From Blastocystis sp. Blastoise (lineage: Eukaryota; Sar; Bigyra; Opalinata; Blastocystidae): a stretch of DNA of 64,000 nucleotides. The position numbers and the translations under genes are program-made. The stretch spans positions 620,001 through 684,000 of the forward strand of contig JBBPEB010000021.1 of NCBI GenBank assembly GCA_039096225.1, given 5' to 3'. The notes beneath the pieces are model-generated. The model was not told the DNA's origin and did not search any database. It was given only the letters and a program-made list of their open reading frames with translations. This document shows, piece after piece, positions 13,144 to 30,100 of the stretch. Every line of letters starts with the position of its first letter. The stretch's first letter is position 1.

Positions 13144-14748
13144 AATATAAACAAAATATTTTATAATAAAATAATAATAAAATAATCTATTTTTATATGA
13201 AAGATCTTGATATACGGAGAATCTCAGAAAAGGAGAAAATTATTTTTAATAATTTCATATAGAGAAAAGACAACAATGTCGATGGAGATAATTGGTTTAT
13301 ATCAGGATATAAGCCATTTTATTGGTCTATTGTTAGCCATTCATTTTAGAACCAAATTTGTTTGGAAATTTTGTTTTTCTAAATTCTGAGAAATCATGAT
13401 TATAATAGATATTCAGGTAATTTGTCCACTTTGTTTTTGGTTAAAATCTTTATTAATTCCAACGTGCCATTTTTTCTCCTGATTGTATTATAGCTAACAT
13501 TACACCATTATGTTTATATCAAAAGATACAAAAAGTTGACCACTTTTGTTACTCAATTTACTCTTAAAAAAATTGGTTTTTAAAGATATTATTTGTTATG
13601 CAAAATTCTTATATTGTCATTAATGGAATTCACGAACTAATAATTGTTTGTTCCTGTAGCAACTATACTTGGTTAGATGGTTTTTTAAAAAATATTTCTA
13701 GTTTTCATTAGAAAATCCATTATAATGCTATATAAAGATAATAATAATGCATGCCTATATACTCATTCACAGATATAATAAAAATGCACTTGAATCAATC
13801 ATTTTATGCCAATTATAATCTTGGTGTTCTCTTTCATAGATTTTATACATTGATTTTATATTATTTAATGGCTGTAAACATTCTTCATTTATTTTTCATG
13901 ACAATATTTCTGTAACAATCAAAATCGTTATTTATGACAGCTATATTTACGTATTATTTAGTTAGTTTGTTGTTCAGTACGAGATACTCTATTTAAGAAT
14001 CACAAAATAGATGGTTTATTTCCATATTTCACCTAAATGATTATAGAATTGTGTATAATTTGTAATATATAAATGGCAACTCGACATAATAAAAACCATG
14101 ATACTACTTGAATTCATTATTTTCGTTCTCACGAATGAATATGAGAAAAATAAGATAAATAGGCATCACAACAATTTTCAGACTAAATCTGAATTTACCT
14201 GAATTCTAATTGTTTATAAAAAATATATAATTAGTGCTTATGATGATGAATATATATAGACATATCAAAAACAATATAAGAATAAATACGCGAATACAAC
14301 AATAATCAATGAGGAACGTTTTAAAAAAAAGAAATGTATATATATATATATATATAAATAACTATTTTTATAACATGGTGTTTTGAATATAAACTTTTAA
14401 AATAGTAATAAAAATATTTTAATAAAATTTGCAAATGTACATAAATTATATAATAAAAATAGAAAATATGTAAATATGCATAGAATGAAGAGAATTGTAT
14501 ATAAAATCTAAAAATATATGAAAGAAAACAATAAAAAATATTTATAGAATAAACAACAGAATAAAAAATAATTTGATATAAGTATAAATATAATAATGTA
14601 GTAAGAAAAAATAGTAATAAAAAGCATAAATAATTAAATATATATATATATATATTAATAATTTATGAAATAATGATTAATTATATATATATATATATAT
14701 ATTAATAATATAAGAAATGATAATTAACAACTTATATATATATATATA
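13144..14748. other. Intergenic region upstream of secreted-protein gene
   Basis: 1.6 kb holding the promoter of the secreted-protein gene and the 3' flank of the BTB-TLD gene. It is less repetitive than introns. The 60-codon open frame at 13207-13389 has no supporting features. (TA)n runs appear from 14340 onward. No gene is seen. Confidence 0.55.
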
Positions 14749-17210
14749 TTAAGATTCAGGCGACCAAGGACTACCATCACTTGACTCATTCCAACCATCA
14801 TACTCATTATAACGACGGTTATTATAAATATAATCATTATCATCATCATTATAATTATAATTATAATCAATAATAGAAGGTATAAATTTCGGGCTACTAC
14901 TATTTCTATCTATAGAAGAAGAATAATTATATATAAAACATTAATTGTGTTTCTCAATAAATATATGTAAATAATATACTAGAATTAATAAAGTTACGGT
15001 TATTAAATCGATGATCAGATATTTCATCCTATATATACATAATAGAATAGTTTATAATAAAATAAATAATAAAATAAATAATAAAATAAATAATAAAATA
15101 ATAAAATAAATAATAAAATAATAAAATAAAAATAAAATTAATAATAAAATTAATAATAAAATTAATAATAAAATTAATAATAAAATTAATAATAAAATTA
15201 ATAATAAAATTAATAACAAAATTAATAATAAAATAATTAATAAAAAAAAATAATACAATAATACAATAAAATAAATAATACAATAATTAATATATACTCG
15301 ATCATCGCATAATCTCCATACTTCATAATCTTCAACAATAAAATAATTAATTGATTTTGGAGAATCAGTATTCACGAATAAGGAGTTCTTCTGGTTTGTT
15401 TGATTTACTGTATAATTGGATGCTTTACAATAAGAAGTTGATTCTTCATGACAATTATTTGATATATATATATCGGAACCAAAAGAAGGACCAGTAATGG
15501 TATTGAAGGGATTTATAGAATTAGAACGCTTCCAAATAGTTCTATATATTAATAATAATAACAAATATATATAATTAATATATTTAATATTAATTATATA
15601 TTATATTGAGATAATACTAATTATCAATAATAAAAACTATTATATATCTCACTAAATATATATATATATATCTTACTATATATATATACTTTTGATAATT
15701 ATAACGAGTAGGAGGAATATTATGTTCATTACTTAAAGTAAATATAAAACAATTTGAGTTATCTATATATATAATATATAATATAAAAATAAAAAAAATA
15801 TCTATATATAATATATAAAACAATAGAATTATCTAATTATATATAATATTAAAAAAATTATCTATACATCTAAAAAATTTAAAACAATAGAATTAAACTA
15901 ATATAAAGTATAAATACCATTTGGTGATTCCCAACTTTGATCAGTATATCCTCCAAATATATTTATATGATTATTATGACCTATATGTTTAATAAGAGTA
16001 ACTGTTTCTTTTTCATCATCACAACAACGATGAAATAGAGTAGCTGAAAACTTATTCTCACTTGCTCTATATAATATAATCAGTATTATTATAATATTAT
16101 TATAATAAAATAGTAAAATAAGACAACATAATATATAATACTAATAGCAATACAATGAATACAATAGAATTACCTATATAATAATTTCCACTTTTTATCT
16201 GTTTGTAGCCATTGCTGTAACTGAATATCCGTCGAATAATCTAAAATAGAAGAATCTAAAAAAGATCTGAATAATTTTTCAGCATCTATTTTTGCTTCAG
16301 TACCAAATAATTGATTGATTTCTTTAATAAAAATATCTTTGTTTATTGTAGATAAAATAGCTGAATCAATATCAAATGATTGATATTCTATATATTGATT
16401 TATATAATCCATATATTCATATTTTGCATGAATAGATAAACTCTCATTCTTACCATCATAATCAACATAACCATTATTATAATTATTTAAAAAATCATAC
16501 CAAATATTATTTCTTCTTAAATATCTTGTAATTGTTGAATCTAATTCGTCATTTATATAAAGATCTACACTATCTCCACGAATATATTTCTTTTTCTTAC
16601 AATCACGACGTTCACGACAAATTACTAATCCAGCTGGAAGTGGCAATTCACAAAATTCAAATAAATCTAATATCTCCAACTGAACCTCATATTCAAATGT
16701 ATCGAAATTCACACTTTTACCATTTAAATAATCAAGTAAAATATAGGCACATGCTTCATTACCTGGAAAATCTAAATAAATGCAACCATCTGTCGTTCTA
16801 CAATCAACTTCAGATTGCTTATAGATGTAAGAACTATTTAGTTCGTTCAATATATCTTTAGAAATCTGGAAAATCAAACCAGAATTTGTGAATCTTATTA
16901 AATCTATATCATTAGATACTTGATACGTATTTGAAACAAGATTTGGGGAATCATGTTGCTTTGCATCTGCACGAGTTGACAGTTTGGGAAGTGACACTGA
17001 ATTGTTTGAACAATTATCATCAAGATGATCAATACAATCGTTTCCAATACTCTTGATGAGTTTCATGATTGATGTTGAAGAATGAACTCCAAGAGTGAGG
17101 ACCGATGAGAAAACTGAAATAACATCTTTAATTAATTCATTATAAACAGAAATGTTCTCGTTGATCTGATTAAACCGATCTAAGTCAAATAATACTTTCT
17201 GCTTGACCAT
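14749..17210 (-). CDS. BTB/T1-domain plus TLD-domain protein
   Basis: Start ATG at 17210. The long first exon (17210-16172) encodes an N-terminal helical segment and a BTB/T1-like domain at roughly residues 105-195 (LIRFTNSGLIFQISKDIL, YLDFPGNEACAYILLDYLNG). The TLD domain is built from later exons: KWKLLYRASENKFSATLFHRCC, then NIFGGYTDQSWESPN, FIFTLSNEHNIPPTRYN, TGPSFGSDIYISNNC and YEVWRLCDD. These are the classic TLD landmarks (LLYRASxxGxxxxxFHxxCD, GGYTxxSW, FxFSL, FGxxxDxxI, ExW). The C-terminal exons are acidic and Asn-rich (NYNYNDDDNDYIYNNRR) and end at TAA 14749-14751. All introns joined cleanly at GT-AG. TLD proteins in other eukaryotes bind V-ATPase or counter oxidative stress. BTB-TLD pairings are known in protists. 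The function here is not established. Confidence 0.85.
15056..15290 (-). repeat. Tandem AT-rich array in TLD-gene intron
   Basis: Repeated 12-bp units (attaataataaa) preceded by aataaataataa units occupy most of the intron between the exons encoding LCDDR and DEISDHRF. There is no G or C in the core units. Confidence 0.8.
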
Positions 17211-17851
17211 GAGGATACAAAAGAAGAAAATAAAATCTGAAATTTTTTTATTTTTATTTTTGATATTATTTGGTTATTATTGTATATTCTAATAGTAAAG
17301 CGAGTCTATATGTTTTTAGAAAGCTTATGTGATTACATTAATTGGATTTAGAATAATTCTTTGATGTCTTGCCAAAATAAATTACGTTGATTATTGAAGA
17401 AACGTATTAAATCATTAATTGATAGTTTTTTTAAGAATAACTTCATATAAACAGCATTTTAAAACTACTATAATTGTGCTTTTTAAATTAATTCAGTCAA
17501 TATTGATAGAATAATTATTATTTTTAGATAGTCTTAGAATGCATATGAATACATGTATATTATACTGCTTAATACTACATTTTATAAACATAAATGCCAT
17601 ATTTATATCTCAAAGACTATGAAAAATGATGCTATATGAATTTAGATAGTGAAATGATAATATTTCACTGATTTATTGTTGTACTAGCAACATATATACA
17701 TTTAAATAATGAAATATACTTTGTTTATATAATAATTACATTTAAACAACACTTAATTATGTTATCAATAATGAAATAAAAACATAATAATTATAAATAT
17801 TTATAAAAACCAGAATTCAAGAAAGAAAAAAAATATATATATACAAATAAT
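17211..17851. other. Intergenic region upstream of BTB-TLD gene
   Basis: 640 bp between two minus-strand genes. No open frame or RNA gene is seen. It should contain the BTB-TLD promoter. Confidence 0.5.
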
Positions 17852-20487
<2,636 letters not shown>

Positions 20488-21407
20488 CTATACAATAAAA
20501 AGTTATTAGTTTGCTGATAGAATATTCAAAGTGTAATATATATGAACAAGACTAAAAATAATAATTTTTAAAAAGGAATTACTTAAAATAACAAAAATGT
20601 ATATTAAAAAAACGATATTTATTATTTTATATACTTGTAACAACTGTTTTATAACTTGAGAAACACACAAAGAGTCGTGTATAGGTTTCTAAAGGAAACT
20701 ATAGAATACTCAAGAACTTTTCAGAATTCATTAGAATCACGACTATTTTGTGAATTTAAGAGGAATTTTAAATAGAATTCTTGAGGAATTTTCTTTACTT
20801 CCGTTTTTATAGTTTTTGTTATAAACATGTTATAAAGGAATATAGGATGAGTCTAGATCAAGTGTATAGATATGATTGTATAGTGATATTTTGAAATCAT
20901 AAAGAAAACCAGTAAAAAAATATATTTATCATTTATTTTATACTTTATTTTGTGTATAACTTATGTTTTTTATGCTTAAAAGTGATTACTGGTAATATTC
21001 ATCATAACAGATATATTAATAACTTTATTAGTTCATTTATTAGAACAATAAAATGTGTATTTCAACTTGAATTCATATATATTATACTTTGAAAACTTAT
21101 TTATGATAAAAAGAATAAAATATTTATTTTCTAAGACAGACAATATAATAGAATTTTCATTTAAATGATAGAAAACAACATGAAAGTCAGTTTTTTTAAT
21201 TTTTGAATTCAATAGCCATCAATACAAGCTCTTATATTCAATAAATATTCATGAACGACAAGAAAACTATCAATAAAATGAATAATAATATTTATGATTA
21301 TTGTCAATTATTGCAGAGAGATTCCAGATTTTTTCATGGACAAAAATAATTTCATTAATTTTTTATTTCGTTGAAAACTAATGAACGCATTAGCAAATCA
21401 GCTTAAT
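20488..21407. other. Divergent intergenic region between DnaJ-like and small basic-tailed genes
   Basis: 920 bp separating two genes transcribed away from each other, so it should contain both promoters. A GTATAT...TATAG intron immediately upstream of 20487 suggests a 5' UTR exon for the DnaJ-like gene. Nothing else is supported. Confidence 0.5.
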
Positions 21408-22327
21408 ATGTCAGGAAACAGTAAAATTCACTAGTTCTGACTATATATACTAACGAATTATAGATAATAATCACACAGATGATACTTTCAATCTGTCAGA
21501 TTTATGTATTTATTAATAGACAATATTGTTTCTTAATTATCTAAATAGTGAGTGAACTTTCTAGCATTGGTTTGAATGAAAAGTCTGTGAGTACTTTAAC
21601 AAGTTTTCAAAATATTGCATCAAATGCTGATGTTTGTGAAGATGAAAATAATAAAGTTACTTATGATTTATCTGAAATGAATAATGATGCTTTTGATATG
21701 TCTGCTTTAGTCGAAGCCTGCAAAGAAATTAAGCAGCAAGAAGGTATTGAAGAAAAAGTGAAACAAATGAATCCCTTATTAAGTCAGGTATGCTTTGTTT
21801 TTGTTAATAAAAATGATAATAATTCTTTTCTTTATTTCTTTTATTATTAATTATTATATAGGTTTTACAAGCTTATGATGATGCTATTCAAGAGGGATAT
21901 GATAATGAAGAAGTATATATTTTCTAAATTCTATATAAAATAATAATATATATAAATATATCATGAATAGTTCTTTTCTCGTGGATTTTTAATGAAATTA
22001 AAAAGAAAAGCCAAAGGTCAAAAGAGAAGAAATCAAAGAAATAAAAGTAATAAAAAGAAGGGACAAAATTATTCAGATAAATTAAAACTAAGAGTATGTT
22101 TTTTTAGGACTCTATTATTATATTATTTTCTTCATTTTATTTTTTATTTATTTATTTTATTATTTTCTTCATTTTATTTTTTATTTATTTATTTATTTAT
22201 TTATTATTTATTTATTATTTATTTATTATTTATTTATTATATTTATTATATTTATTTATGTAAAATATAGGCAATTCAATCAAAGAAACAAAAGAAACAA
22301 CGTAAGAGTTTCAAAAGAATATATTAA
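21408..22327 (+). CDS. Small protein with acidic N-terminal half and strongly basic C-terminus
   Basis: Not recognised. I place the start at ATG 21408 because two tiny exons (21408-21420, 21464-21505), each followed by a 43-nt GT-AG intron, join in frame with the main exon starting at 21549. The joined start reads MSGNNNNHTDDTFNLSDLLS followed by ELSSIGLNEKSVS. The first small intron ends with TACTAAC-GAATTATAG, a good branch site. The main exon runs to about 21787; later exons give VLQAYDDAIQEGYDNEE, FFSRGFLMKLKRKAKGQKRR and AIQSKKQKKQRKSFKRIY, then TAA 22325-22327. Total about 175 residues. The Lys/Arg-rich tail suggests a nuclear or nucleolar, RNA-associated protein (inference). A start directly at 21548 would need a GTG codon, which is unlikely here. 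Confidence 0.65.
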
Positions 22328-22507
22328 TTAAATTGTAGTTTGTGTGTGTTTATTTTATGTTATTTTTAATATTATTTGATGTTATTGTAGTTTTTGTTAA
22401 ATAATATATATATATATATAATGTCCTATGTTTTTATAACAACACAACAATTCATAAAAAAATATATATAACTTTTTAATAATAAAAATAAATTCGTTTT
22501 TAAAAGA

Positions 22508-23393
22508 TTAATAACGATGACGATGTGAATAATGATTCGATGAACGACGATAATCACGTGATGAACTACGACTTTTACTTCTATAAGATTTTCTATTTGT
22601 TCTATAATATGAACTACTACTATTTCTACTACTACTTGAACTACTACTTTTAGATATACTTCTACTTCTTCTATTGATTTCATTCTTTTTATCATTATTA
22701 TTTCTTCTTTCATTACTATTATTTCTATTTCTAATGCTTCTATTTCTAGAATTATTTCTACTTGAAGTACTTGAAGTACTTGAAGTACTTGAAGTATTTC
22801 TACTTATACTTCTATTTCTATTTATACTTCTACTATTACTTATACTTCTATTTCTACTTCTACTTCTACTATTATTTCTACTTCTACTATTATTTCTACT
22901 ACTTCTACTTCTACTTCTACTTCTACTTCTACTATTATTTCTAATATGATATGAATGACTATGATTTGAATTGGAATGATTTCTTATTATTTTATTCTTT
23001 TCATCTGAATTCTTTATTTCATCATTTAAGCTATTTACTGAATAAGGCTGATTTCCTAAGGAAAAAATAGAATGAGAATCTTCTTCACGTCGTTTTTCTA
23101 GTAATTCCTGCTGCTTCTTTGTATTTTCTTTATCTTTCTCAATCTATAATATGTTTTATAAATAGTAAAATATAATATTTTTTAATATTTAAACATATAC
23201 ATATACACATTTATACATTTAAATAGAATATTATTATTAATAAAACTATATATATATACAACTTTATCAAATTGTTGTTTCATTCTTAATGCCATTTTCT
23301 CTTTCATTGTCAACTTTTTGGTAGCCAAATAATCCTGCTTTAGTTCTATATACATATATATATATATATATATTATTATTATTATTATTATTA

Positions 23394-23424
<31 letters not shown>

Positions 23425-25323
23425 GTTATTACATATAAATAAATATATATATATATTATTTGACTAGATATAAAAACTATATATATATACTTTGAATAGT
23501 TTGATTCTTCTTTTTTTCTTCTTCTTTTTCTTCATAATGTTGTTCACTTTCACTATCATCACTATTATTATTATTATTATTAGAATCATCACTATTATTA
23601 TTATTATTATTATCATCAGAAGAGGACTCAGTTTGAATTCTTCTTCTTGTATTCACTGAATTCTATATATATATATATAGAGTAATATTTACTGTGTTAA
23701 TACAATAATAATAATTATAAATAAATAAATAAATAAATAATATTTTTTTTACTATACTAATAATATATATATATATATATATATATACTTGAAGTTGTCT
23801 ATGTAACATTATAAAAAACTTCTTTAAAAGTGTATGGAAATTAGTATTTGATTCCCGTGTAAATATAGCATTAAATTGATGCGATACTTTTCGTTCCCTT
23901 TCTAACCTTCTATATATATATATATATATATATCAAATTTATTTTTCATAGTAAATAAATAAAAAAATATTATTATTAATATAGTTACATAATAATAATA
24001 TATCAAATGATCATTATATATATATATACTTGAATGTGCATCTATCTTCTATCCATCCATTCGTATATATATCATTATCCGTAGTAGGAACAGAGTCTTT
24101 CTCTGATGTCACTCCTTTCTCTCCTAATAATAAACGTCTATATACATTCCTCTTTAGCATTCGCATCTCTCTTCGCTTCTATAGGTTATATATTATTATT
24201 ATATTCATTATATTTATTGTATCTATTATTATATCTATTATATTTATTATATTTATTTTATTTATTTATTTTATTTATTATATTTATTATATCTATTATA
24301 TTTAATATATTGATTATATCTATTATTATATTTATTATATCAATTATTATATTTATTATATTCATTAGCATTATATTTTTCATATAAATACACAATATAT
24401 ATATATATACTTCTCTTGATGCATTTATATACATTTCCTGATGTTCAATCGTTTTCTCTTTATACTCTTCTAACATTTCGTCATTACGAGCATCTAATTT
24501 ACATATATCATAATATGAATATCCATATAATTCTGGTTCTATTCCATAATGTTGAGCAATTATATACATTTGTTCTGGATTTAATTCTAAATTAAGATTT
24601 GTATGTTGATAAATAGAAAGAGAATAATCATTATCATCATTATCATCATCTTCTTCATCTTCTTTCTTCTTCTTCTTCTTCATATCTTCTCTATATATAT
24701 ATATAGAATAAATAGTATACTATCTATTTTTTATTATTATATATCAATAATCAAACTTAATAAATATATATAATGAAACATATATTAATTTATAGTCCAT
24801 AAATACACTTTTTAAAACTTTATATAATAAATAATATACAATTTTACAGATTTCTTTCGTAATTCTAATAATGTATCTTCAACATAATCTTTTTCATTCA
24901 TATTCAATCGTTTCGACTCTAATATATTTCTATATCTCTCATAATTAATAAATGTTTCTAATGTTACATCTTCTATTTGAGGAAGAGATTTTTCTGAAGG
25001 AATCATATCTAAATGGGAAAGAATACTAAAACGATCAATCAATTCATCTGGAGAATTCTCCATCTGCATCAGACCAACCTCTTCAGAACTATCTCTACTT
25101 CGCATTACTCTCATTGGATTACCAGAAATGATAATTTTCTGACTTACATCCATATTATGAATACGATACGTTCTATGAAAATAATTTCATTTAAATTATA
25201 AATAATAAAACACAAGATAAAGACAATTGCCTACTCAATTTTTTTGATAGCACGTATCTTATGCTCTACTGCCATCTTCTTCAATTTTTTGTCAAATTTC
25301 CTTGTCTCTTGATAATATGACAT
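22508..25323 (-). CDS. CLASRP/SFRS16-like SR-related splicing protein
   Basis: Resembles the Clk4-associating SR-related protein family, nuclear regulators of alternative splicing. The start MSYYQETRKFDKKLKKMAVEHK (25323) matches the family start MWHEARKHERKLRGMMVDYKKRA. It is followed by the paired landmarks DELIDRFSILSHLDMIP, TFINYERYRNIL and YVEDTLLEL, then NPEQMYIIAQHYGIEPELYG. Next are KRREMRMLKRNVYRRLLLGE, a coiled basic segment LTMKEKMALRMKQQFDK, and a long C-terminal Arg-Ser/Arg-Asn-Ser region (22510-22960) ending at TAA 22508-22510. The gene has about nine exons. A 9-nt microexon near 24800 is needed to keep the frame between exons 2 and 3. Human CLASRP places the RS region before the KLKLRMQ segment; here the order is reversed. 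Confidence 0.8.
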
Positions 25324-26327
25324 CGATATTATTTTTAATCGTAGCGAATAAAAACAAAGAAAAATGAAAATGATTTTTGGCTTATTATTGTTTTTGGGTC
25401 TAAATAAAGAATTTACCATATAAGAAAGCTATAAATATAATAGTTATTTACAAAAATACTTGTATATTAGAAGAGATGTTTATTTGAATCTGAAATAGAT
25501 ACTCATGCAAATAATGTTGCTTAATTTATAAAAAACGCAATAGAGTAGCATGCACATATAGTCTTATTAATTGTTTATATAAAAATTTTAAAAAATAAAT
25601 TTGATTTTTATATGATTTTGGCTTTGGAAGAAAATAATCGACAATAAAAATCTAGAAATGATAACTAAATAGCAAATAATTATAGTCTCAAGTTAAAAGA
25701 ACAAGAAAGTAATTCAAATATACTGAAGATTGCTAGAATAATAGTATAATAAAAAGTTATTTGGAAAAAGACAATGTACATATATATCTATTAAAAAAGA
25801 AAATTCAAAAATAAAAAATGATATATATAGATAATATTAAAATAAAAGAACGACATATGTATTTTAGATTGAAAGAATGAATAAAATATTATTTATTTAT
25901 TAAATGAAAACAAAAAAAGTAACAATATATATATATATATGATAAGAGTAATGAAAAATATATAAAAATGAATTCTATAAATATCTATAAAAATGATAAA
26001 TATAATGAATAGTGAAATATCCATAAAAAGAAGAGCACAAAAAAAAGAATAAAATGTTTTCTGATTAATTAATAAGTATAATATAATATTCACATGATAA
26101 CCTACTCAATAAATATTAATATATATATATATACAAAGACACACAAAGAGAAAAATAAAAATATATAATAAATATTTCAAAAAAAGATAATAATAAAAAA
26201 ACGTTTCATATATATATATAGAACTACAAAAAAGGAATACAACAAATATAATATCATGTTACATAAAAACTATTTAAAAAAAATGTATATATATATATAT
26301 TAAAGTTTTGTATAATAATAAAATTAT
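25324..26327. other. Intergenic region, no gene seen
   Basis: 1 kb of AT-rich sequence between minus-strand genes. The 66-codon frame at 25893-26093 is hydrophobic low-complexity without support. It includes the CLASRP-like promoter near 25330-25500. Confidence 0.55.
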
Positions 26328-26429
26328 TTACCACCATTCAGGTGTTTTCAGAGTAGAATCTGGAATTCTCTGAAAAGCACTGAAACCTGTATAATATATA
26401 TAATATATATAATATATTATAGATAATAG

Positions 26430-26519
<90 letters not shown>

Positions 26520-26709
26520 GTATAAATATGTGTTCCTGAAGCATTAAATGGTTTTAAACTATATATATATGTTATTATAATTAATGAAATAAATTATTTT
26601 ATAAATAAATAATAATAATATAATTAATGAAATAATATATATATATATACACATCTTTTTCTTCATATATATCATTTAATATATTTCTTTCTTTTTCTTT
26701 CAGAAGCAT
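26328..26709 (-). CDS. Very small three-exon protein ending in two tryptophans
   Basis: Not recognised. Three exons join cleanly. ATG 26709 starts MLLKEKERNILNDIYEEKDV; the second exon (about 26560-26519) gives LKPFNASGTHIYTG; the third (about 26391-26328) gives FSAFQRIPDSTLKTPEWW and stop TAA 26328-26330. That makes a ~52-residue soluble, charged protein with an aromatic C-terminus. The second intron contains a long (TA)n run. Consistent splice sites and a non-repetitive composition argue that it is real. It could also be the 3' part of a longer gene, if the ATG at 26709 is internal. Confidence 0.5.
26433..26516 (-). repeat. (TA)n microsatellite, about 84 bp
   Basis: Uninterrupted TA dinucleotide repeat forming most of the second intron of the small gene at 26328-26709. 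Confidence 0.9.
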
Positions 26710-26932
26710 GGTGTTTCTTAAAAGAACGTAGGATCTATTTGTAGTCAACTTTTCATATACGTATATAGATTAAAGAAAGAATAAATACTATTATTATATA
26801 CAGTAGAATGCATTTTTTAGAATATGATTTATTATTAATAATAATCGTTATTGTTATATATTATTATATATATTTATAATATCATAATATTATTATATAT
26901 AATAAAAAGAATAATAATTATTATTATTATTA

Positions 26933-27087
26933 TTATAAATAGGATATAGCTTGAGCAGCTTGAAAGGGACAAATGCCGTCAATAATAACAACATCATAAG
27001 TAAGCATACGGTATCGAGGAAGATTAATATAACCGCGGAAATTAGCACATTCATTTTTAGCTTTATGATTGTTATGTTCTCTATAGG

Positions 27088-27119
<32 letters not shown>

Positions 27120-30100
27120 TTAATATTTCTTTTATGAAATAGAATTCTTGAACGCGATAATTTCTGTTGAGCATTACTATAGATATATAATATATAATAA
27201 GTTATTAATAATAATATATATAATAAATATATAATAATAATATATACTGATGATGAATATCCCATATAATAACATCTATTTTATGACACGCCGTGCGTAA
27301 TAACAATCCTTGAATACGACCATTGGAATAATACAAACAACCTGTATATATATATATATATATATATAATTAGAATATAGAAATAGACAGAAAAAGAAAT
27401 ATATACATATAATATCAGAGAGTAACTAAGAATAGAATAGAATAGAATATATATATATATATATATATATACGTTTGGCATCTTTGGGTATATGATTATC
27501 AATAAATTCATATTCTTCTTTCGAATAATCATCATCATACCCTTTAGAGGGGACGAGAGAGAGATGACCATCCAGGTATATATCTATATATATATATATA
27601 TATATATATATAATCAGATAAAATAAGAAAAATAAATTTTAAAAATTGCCAATAATAAACATTAATAACATTAATCATAATATATATATATATACAAGCC
27701 TTATAATTGGCCATAGAGGTAGTAGCTACAGTGATATTTTGTTCTGTGAGCATCAAATTCCATCCCTTATCTCCATTATCACGGCCACCAGCCCAATTCC
27801 CGTGGGAATCCGTCTGATGTAATACAGCTACTATATATTAATATATTATATTATAATAAATTCAATAATATATTATATTATATATGATTAAACATTTATA
27901 TATAATGATTATACTAATATATAGTATATATAGTATTATATATACAGGCATTAGAGGCATCAATAAGATCTATAGAGGGTTGTGCATAACAATAAGATAC
28001 TAAATAATTATCATATCCATTTCTACCAATAACCACGGGGGGAAGATGAGACAGATCAAATGTTGATTTAGTATATAAGAAATAATCCTATAATAATAAT
28101 AAGTAAATAATAATAGTAGGAAGAAGAAGAAGAATAAATATAAAATAATAAAAGAAGACGAATAAAAATAAATATACTTGTGCTACAGAAATAAATTGTT
28201 CTTTTGTAGTGAAATACCGTTCAAAGAATTGGGATTGTGTTTCGGGGGTATAGAGGGATGTATCCTTTTCATATATATTAACGTTCAAACGTCGACCAAC
28301 AACTAATAACTATATAATAATAAATATAATAATAAATATAATAATATAATAATACAATAATAAATATAATAAATATAATAAAAGAATAAATAGAATAAAG
28401 ATATTAAACATCTTATATACCTTGTTCTTAATAAGTTTTCTTTCTCTCATTTTCGTAATTTCATGAAATAAGTCAATAACCGTGGGGGGAAGGAGAATAT
28501 CACCATTTATATAACCATAATAATCAGCTTCTATAGAATGTTCTAAATCGTATAAAATAGAACCCAAGAATGGAGTATGAAACTGATTTTCATTGAAATT
28601 TGTTGAAACAAAGATATTGTTATATTGATTCGTGATATTAGAATAATCTCCTATTTTATCATATATAGTTAATGTTAAGTATGGCGATAACATTCCAATA
28701 TTTTTAATTGTATTCATTTGTATAACATTCTTTCGACTACTCTATATATATAATATATTTAATACCTATATAATCTTATATATATATATTATATATTATA
28801 TATATATATACATTTGTATAAAGCATAGAAGTTGCTATTGATAATAATGGTTTCACTCTATATATATAATAATAATTATAAAAAATTTAATAAATAATAT
28901 TCTATATATAATAATAGTAAATAAATAATATTCTATATATATACTCTTTATGATTCACAATTAATTTGAATTTTTTAATAGTATTCTCTTTTGGTAACAC
29001 AGAAACACGATCAGTTTCTCGAATATATGGATCTAAATATATACTTAGCCAATTTCGATATAATTTCTCTTCTTTTTTTCTTAATAATAATTCAGCTTTA
29101 CTTAATTTTTGATTTTTTCTTTTATTTTTCACATCTTCTTTTTTTATTATTGGTCTTATTTCTTGTTGATCTTTATATATAGAATTAGAAGCACCAAAAT
29201 ATTTAGCATCTAATTCTTTTACTGAAGCTATATATATATATATAGTTAATTTATATATATATGAATTATAATTTGTATAATAAATATAATAATAATATAT
29301 AATAATAATAATAAATAATAATATACATTCTTCATTCATAGTAACTAATTCTTTATTATTTTTCATTTGTTCAACTGCTTCTTTTATTTTTGATGGATCG
29401 ACAATAACAGTTTGAGGTTTATGTTTTAATTTATTATTTTTTAATTTATCATCATCATTTTCTTCTTCTTCTTCTTCTTTTTTAATTTCATTTTTAATTT
29501 CATTTTTAATTTCATTTTTAATTTCATTTTCATTTTCATTTTCATTTTCATTTTCATTTTCTCTATTAATTTTATTTTCATTTTCTTTTTCATTTTTAAT
29601 ATCACTTTCTTTTTTAATTTCACTTTCTTTTTCATTTTTATTTTCTTCTAGACTTTCTCTTTTCTTTATATCTTGTTGTTTTAAAGATACGAATGAATTT
29701 TTGTCAATATCTTCTTGATGATTTTGTGTTTCAACATTTTTATTAGTTGTTTCTTCATTATTCTGACCATTCTCATCAATATTAGATTTGTTTTCTTGAT
29801 TATTGCACGAATGAATATCACATTTATCATCATTTGAAGGTGATAAATCATTATCATTTTTGTTATTATTTGATTGTACTGCATAGTCTATATATACAAA
29901 TATATGTGATATCCATATAATCTCTTGTTCTATCTAAATACTATATACCTTTAGTTTTTCCATCAGAATTGTCGAAAATCATGATAACATTTGACTCACT
30001 TTCTTTTAATTTATTGTTTACATCTAATTTTAACCTTGGTCTCACTATCAAGAATAAATAAAATGAAATTTAACAACTTACAGACTCTAACCTATAATTA

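Noticed and set aside
13207-13389. 60-codon open frame
   Set aside because: Short, no homology or neighbouring exons, in the upstream flank of the secreted-protein gene.
16532-16861. 109-codon plus-strand frame
   Set aside because: Antisense shadow of the well-supported BTB-TLD exon.
21506-21548. Possible U12 intron (TTTCTTAAT near the 3' end)
   Set aside because: The donor is GTATTTATT and the end is TAG. It fits a 43-nt ordinary intron like its neighbour, so the branch match is probably chance.
22700-22945. CRISPR-like or minisatellite array of regular short repeats
   Set aside because: It is the coding sequence for the Arg-Ser repeats of the CLASRP-like protein on the minus strand.
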